Below are positions 62,001-64,000 of a stretch of 64,000 nt of DNA, in pieces. Source of the DNA: RGIG995 sp045543655. Lineage in GTDB: Bacteria > Bacillota > Clostridia > Oscillospirales > UBA644. Position 1 is the first letter of the stretch. Each line of letters starts with the position of its first letter. The stretch is from positions 9,428 to 73,427 of the forward strand of contig JAZPXN010000035.1 of the NCBI GenBank assembly GCA_045543655.1, in the 5' to 3' direction. Made by a program: the position numbers and the translations under genes. The notes under the pieces are model-generated. The model made no database searches, was not told the DNA's origin, and saw nothing but the letters and a program-made list of their open reading frames with translations.

Positions 62001-62591
62001 CCCGGTAGCGGTACCGATCAAACCGCCGACGCGAATCTGTCGCTGGGCTTCTCCGCGAATATAGCCGGAAAGAACCGCAACGTTCGAAACGGACCAATCG
62101 TCCTGATTGGTATAACCAACCAAGGCACCCACGGCAATATTGGTCCGATTGGTTCCTTTTACGTTGATCACGACGTTTTCCAGAATCAAGTCGGAGATTT
62201 CAGCTCCGGCACCCAGATATCCAAACAGCCCCAGACCGTAGATATTCGCACTGTCATAGGCGTAGGGCTTGCTTTCGGAACCGATGTGAAGGCCGGAAAT
62301 CACGTGTCCCTGCCCGTCAAAGGTCCCGGTAAAGCGCTGCTGATCAGCCGCTGCAGTTCCAAGAACGCCGATAGGCGTCCATTCCGCATCGGAAAGGTCG
62401 ATATCCGCAGTCAGCTTATAATCGCCGTCCAGCGGATAGGCCGCATCCACACCGATTTTCCGCAGCTTTTCCGCCGTATCGATCTCGATATAAGAGCTAC
62501 CGAGAGATACGATCGCCGTGATCCCTAAGACCAGGGTGCAGATCAGCGCAAAAGAAAGGGCGAAGAAAAAAATCTTTTGCCATTTTTTCAT
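56100..62591 (-). CDS. Giant surface protein: GLUG-like repeats, metallophosphoesterase, MBG repeats
   Basis: The 2163-residue protein has an N-terminal signal segment (about 5-32). Three modules of about 330 residues follow, each opening with an IDTAEKLRKIGVDAAYP-like stretch and rich in GLUG-like beta-helix repeats. A calcineurin-like metallophosphoesterase lies near 1205-1480 with all motifs (LLSDTHFN, VVTGDIT, SAGNHD, FSGHSH). Five MBG repeats cover about 1710-2085, then a Ser/Gly/Thr-rich spacer, NPSTSD, a membrane helix and RRKEN. It is exported and anchored at the cell surface; NPSTSD could be a variant sorting signal. AAAGGAG lies before the ATG. It follows the AraC-type gene by 40 bp. 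Confidence 0.87.
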   Translation of the reverse strand: MKKWQKIFFFALSFALICTLVLGITAIVSLGSSYIEIDTAEKLRKIGVDAAYPLDGDYKLTADIDLSDAEWTPIGVLGTAAADQQRFTGTFDGQGHVISGLHIGSESKPYAYDSANIYGLGLFGYLGAGAEISDLILENVVINVKGTNRTNIAVGALVGYTNQDDWSVSNVAVLSGYIRGEAQRQIRVGGLIGTATGDAQRNTITNCYNGADVTAKFSNTTGNCYIGVGGIVGYFDAKASTLSNCVNVGVITSESTALGTNFSTVGHIIGRPTTSSGFATALNTESAVSNCYSLNGNLIFDTTATSKIQRFAADTANVTLLSVEDFANIASFSGWTLKNGYYPLPAALDADYAVPVGTTDTVISIETADELRKIGTNASYPMTGVYYRLMNDIDLSDANWTGIGLNTSTGALTGFGGTFDGQGHTISNMHAYGATKSSAYTMPAHAWGLFCTGAQGAVVKNVLFENVVFNGDFASGSNCAVGTVMGYTNVKLTVENVAVVSGSLTATCGRQTRVGGLLGCVRTVSGGTADTAGIVVKNCFNGASVTGTFNSASGARYVSVAGIAGFCDNKFTTISNCLNVGKIINDKEHDTGDWNSLGNIVSISGTSTAAINVLAGDSALVNCYAVSGRLACSDEALLFGEDQEEVGIIEVFDADDASLFSGLTSGADSAWTVKAKTSDAAYYPMLKTFVEKSVPVDIIYIDSVEELKKIGVDAAYPVTGNYKLIADLDLSGAEWTPIGGFGNEFTGVFNGGGHVISGMYIGTPTTQKTVTAVEADGSYNIGLFRVLGTGAQVYDLALKDVCLNAKVDFKWFNAGALAGYARGGVTVKNVAVLSGLVSGMGQRQVSVGGVLGRIVAKGTTVENCFNAASVISTYSSTGNVYAAAAGIAGDVANYEEITVKNCLNIGLINSLKPGSGASNVSSAGNIVATPRVTDASVGLNAGSTLANSYALSGTLTYQTGNYAGYCPSDKAEVAIVDLFSADNAAKYSGLLADAAWEKKNGYYPILSLFSDEAIAIDRNADLARLIALVDSIYATNYLTKADVEAKLDTLLSEYDVVLTPVKSATSTTDGEWKVSGTLSDGTPVERSLTISRLPAVAYDFELPNAGMAQGTVTVTLPTSYGGENYALAWGTENGLLPNYSYLTIFDEFSISGNVLTYVVPDRTVIPAGATRLWVMVDDIPTAEFEIPVERRTDLGNLKYTFGLLSDTHFNSDSITAANAKAFTAAMNLFDAANATFAVVTGDITSNSSAAHWKGVVDTYAAGGWKFPVWVSAGNHDALEWNIDTANGLTPEGAISNLKAALGSWTYANENFTQDENGNRYKVTVSEENPDYDYTVQYGDDLFVYMGIGVYNSNYYNGGNKTNTSQHLDPSQLEWLEEVLDEYYSKNDVRGNVYLMFHYYTIESGFALIYDQPSGNKVEINSGKGYIAFNEWSGPRDGQMPAWNSSELLWNLLKKYPNVIHFSGHSHRAFDDNESLSVTRHWKSEGLESDASLTWKLSYSSCDEDLGYTAVHVPSGQYYEGYIVNVYENGVLITGLNTSSGENVSYANFFLPKELDTELYLRVNDGKVQYVEGYGEWLDLIETDTLAPNAEIEVQTNGTHVQWRVKGQNEWKDLIALEDLDDLNGKMMQVGFSFENALTHLKYGDATMLTAVGGQSTGRLTYSVVSGPATVDPVTGLLKVTGVGEIVVKAVLGEDNDYASIEATVTITAEKRPITITADDQTKVYGAADPGLTYKVTTGTVVNNDAIAGSLKYTGTNAGTYDIVEETAFGHDLYEITFVKGTMTITKKSVTVTADNQTKVYGAADPTLTYKVEALVGNDTLTGTVKYTGTNVGTYDIVKDSGFENGNYDVTFVKGTMTITKKAVTVTADNQTKVYGAADPNLTYKVEGLVGTDLLTGTVKYTGTNVGTYDIVKDTGFENGNYDVTFVKGTMTITKKAVTVTADNQTKVYGAADPTLTYKVEGLVGNDTLTGSLKYTGTNVGTYDIVEDTAFTAGDNYEVTFVKGIMTITKKAVTVTADNQTKVYGAADPTLTYKVEGLVGNDTLTGTLKYIGSNVGTYDIVKDSGFENGNYEVTFVKGTMTITPASTDSNQGGSSGTTSDGGTTTDGDASSGNTGSAGNANTGDTGSGNPSTSDRSVLSFVALLLACVASFVGVIWLTMRRKEN
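56335..57462 (-). repeat. Five tandem MBG-domain repeats
   Basis: Five in-frame copies of about 73-78 codons share TADNQTKVYGAADP, LTYKVEGLVGNDTL, KYTGTNVGTYDIV and VTFVKGTMTITKK. Copies 2-5 are nearly identical at the DNA level and the first has diverged. Copy number could vary by slippage or recombination between strains. Confidence 0.9.
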
Positions 62592-62631
62592 AGGTATACG
62601 CTCCTTTTTTGGTTGGTATATAGAAAAAAAA

Positions 62632-63513
62632 TTATTCGTTCGGTTGGGTCAGAGGGTTGTAATACGAAACCCGCTGACGGTAAAGCGCCACACCGTCGGA
62701 AACGTGATTCCCCATAGGGTCGATATGCAGGCTGATCTTATCGCCGGTGCGGACGGTACATTCCGCCGTAAGGAAGACCGGATCCACGATCTCCATCACC
62801 ACCTCGTCCGTCAGAGGAACGCCGTTATGATAAAGCCGGGCGGAGCAGGGGGTTTTTTCAGATTGCCATGGCGGACTCCACTCCCGTTGAAAGTTCGTGA
62901 TCCGTCCAAACGTGAAGACCACGGAGACCTTCCCGTCCCGGGGGCAGAGAAAGGACTTGACCGCATGCGTGGCTCTGCCGGGATGCATTCCGCAGCCTTC
63001 CCATCGGTTCCGACAATACCATTGAGGAGAGGTGCGGTCGCTGCAGGCGGGGGAATGGAACTCCCCGGGGCCCGGACACCACTCCATCAGAACCGATTCG
63101 CCCGTTACCGGATTATAACAGCCGTATTCCCAAAGGCCGTCGGAGGAGGGATTGGCGCCGTCACCCCAGAAGCCGGTGGAGTGGTATTCGTAGATCTCCG
63201 AATAGGGCTCGTAGGTGCGGCCGTCCTTCAAATACTGAGAGGGGGAAACGCCGAAATATTCCTGAAAGGCCTTCCGGAAGCCCCGGGGCGTATAGGACAG
63301 GGACAGCGCCACCCGGTCGATGGGCAAATTGCCGTCCAGAGAACGCTTGGCGTCGGTCATGCGCAAATACCGCAGATAACTGCCCAGCGTCTCTCCGAAA
63401 TGGGTCTGAAACAAAAAATTGGCCCGCTGGGACGAATACCCAACGTTTTTTGCCACATCCTCCACACCGATCCCTTCCCAATAATGCCGGTCGGCGTAGG
63501 AACGGATCAGCAT
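62632..63513 (-). CDS. AraC-type regulator with N-terminal HTH and novel C-terminal domain
   Basis: The 293-residue protein has its AraC double HTH at the N-terminus (GIGVEDVAKNVGYSSQRANF and IDRVALSLSYTPRGFRKAFQ, then GVSPSQYL). About 190 residues follow that resemble no sensor I know and are rich in Trp, Cys and Gly. They contain beta-strand-like segments (DGKVSVVFTFGR, TAECTVRTGDKISLHIDP). The reversed order is typical of MarA/Rob-like proteins. A GGAGG lies very close (2 bp) to the ATG, so the exact start is not certain. It lies 40 bp before the giant surface protein gene and probably shares its transcript. Confidence 0.78.
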   Translation of the reverse strand: MLIRSYADRHYWEGIGVEDVAKNVGYSSQRANFLFQTHFGETLGSYLRYLRMTDAKRSLDGNLPIDRVALSLSYTPRGFRKAFQEYFGVSPSQYLKDGRTYEPYSEIYEYHSTGFWGDGANPSSDGLWEYGCYNPVTGESVLMEWCPGPGEFHSPACSDRTSPQWYCRNRWEGCGMHPGRATHAVKSFLCPRDGKVSVVFTFGRITNFQREWSPPWQSEKTPCSARLYHNGVPLTDEVVMEIVDPVFLTAECTVRTGDKISLHIDPMGNHVSDGVALYRQRVSYYNPLTQPNE

Positions 63514-63578
63514 GACCTCCGTAAAAACATGATTCCGCAGAAGACGTCACCGCCTTTCCCCAAGATATATACAATAAT

Positions 63579-63607
63579 ATTATAGCAACCTTTGGGATGT
63601 TTTTCAA
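63579..63607 (-). promoter_or_regulatory. Sigma-A promoter of the AraC/surface-protein operon
   Basis: On the minus strand TTGAAA (63602-63607) and TATAAT (63579-63584) are separated by 17 bp, about 66 bp upstream of the start at 63513. Confidence 0.78.
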
Positions 63608-63704
63608 GAGGGGATTCTTAAGACTGTGCAAAAGTTCCCCTAAAACGAAAACAAAATAAAAAAATGTCACAAAAATGGAAATTATTTGTCACACTTACTC
63701 ATGA

Positions 63705-63970
63705 CCACCGGCCGTCCGGTGGTTTTTCAGCAATAATGATCCCCCCGCATAGCGGGGAGTATTTCAGTTTCGGGTATAGCCCTAATAATACAGGCTACGC
63801 ACAAGTGCGCCTTTTTATTGACCTGCCCGTCATGCATGGGGTTACCTGCTACCCGTAAGCGGGTTCAAGCACGGTATTCGCATCACAAAACGAACGATGC
63901 GCTATCGTGAGCCTCCCCTTAGTAAGGGGAGGTGGCGCGGCGTGTTCGGCCGCCGTGACGGAAGGGATTG
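63705..63970. repeat. Array of palindromes at the right edge, mobile/REP-like
   Basis: No convincing gene is seen from 63608 to 64000. The stretch instead holds a row of hairpins: CCACCGG/CCGGTGG then TTTTT (63705-63727), CCCCGC/GCGGGG (63743-63757), TAGCC/GGCTA (63777-63797), CGCAC/GTGCG then C-rich T-run (63798-63816), ACCCG/CGGGT (63851-63864), a 21-base palindrome CCTCCCCTTA-G-TAAGGGGAGG (63912-63932), and GCGGC/GCCGC (63937-63953). The CTCCCCTTAGTAAGGGGAG core resembles short dispersed palindromes common in gut Firmicutes. The element runs toward the window edge and is probably incomplete. Confidence 0.55.
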
Positions 63971-64000
63971 ACCGGGAGTGAGATTCTTTCCCTATGGAAT

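Noticed and set aside
63664..63858. 64-codon plus-strand frame through the palindrome array
   Set aside because: No ribosome site, and the sequence is a chain of hairpins rather than codon-biased DNA.

Overview
The window reads as chromosomal DNA of a GC-rich (I judge 55-60% GC) endospore-forming anaerobe of the class Clostridia, probably a gut commensal. The evidence is a cotJABC spore-coat operon, a monomeric [FeFe] hydrogenase, a glycyl-radical enzyme with its activase, heterotetrameric-type dihydroorotate dehydrogenase (pyrK/pyrD), several intracellular glycoside hydrolases, and sigma-A promoters that are almost all TTGACA-17-TATAAT. No phage, IS transposase, rRNA, tRNA or CRISPR was seen.

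Layout. 1-3241: a five-gene minus-strand housekeeping operon (proX-like, LMW phosphatase, sfsA, ZIP transporter, DUF1295 protein cut by the window edge). 3332-9980: an AraC-type regulator and an [FeFe] hydrogenase on the plus strand, divergent from a minus-strand operon of an unclassified glycyl-radical enzyme, its activase and a GH51 arabinofuranosidase. 10098-13896: an acyl-CoA synthetase and a six-hairpin glycosidase-like protein. 13967-24690: a long pyrimidine operon (pyrC, carB, pyrK, pyrD, pyrF, pyrE, pyrB, pyrI) behind an attenuator-like leader, lacking carA and interrupted by two hydrolases; a small unknown gene closes it. 24689-26544: a GH36-like glycosidase with its own promoter.

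26600-40663 is the most unusual region: a four-gene operon with one consensus promoter and one strong terminator. It encodes an exported, membrane-anchored vWA protein, a 1189-residue tubulin/FtsZ-like GTPase, a two-TM protein, and a 1775-residue polytopic protein with a degenerate helicase-like core, a zinc ribbon, a degenerate HExxH site and an intact transglutaminase-like triad. It looks like a trans-envelope, filament-coupled machine of unknown purpose.

40730-51402 carries pyrophosphatase, zinc-ribbon proteins, a polysaccharide deacetylase with a sigma-E-like promoter, a DUF3737 protein, cotJABC, a YiiX-like hydrolase, a CPBP protease, an unknown membrane protein and a rarA-nth-prmA operon. 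51429-56081 holds a possible small RNA and an operon with two tandem GH20 paralogues and a PHP phosphoesterase. 56100-63607 holds a 2163-residue surface protein (GLUG-like repeats, metallophosphoesterase, five MBG repeats, C-terminal anchor) downstream of an AraC-type regulator. The right edge (63705-63970) is an array of palindromes that looks like a mobile or REP-like element.

Starts were moved from the longest open frame wherever a Shine-Dalgarno site or an upstream promoter decided the question; these cases are stated in the entries.
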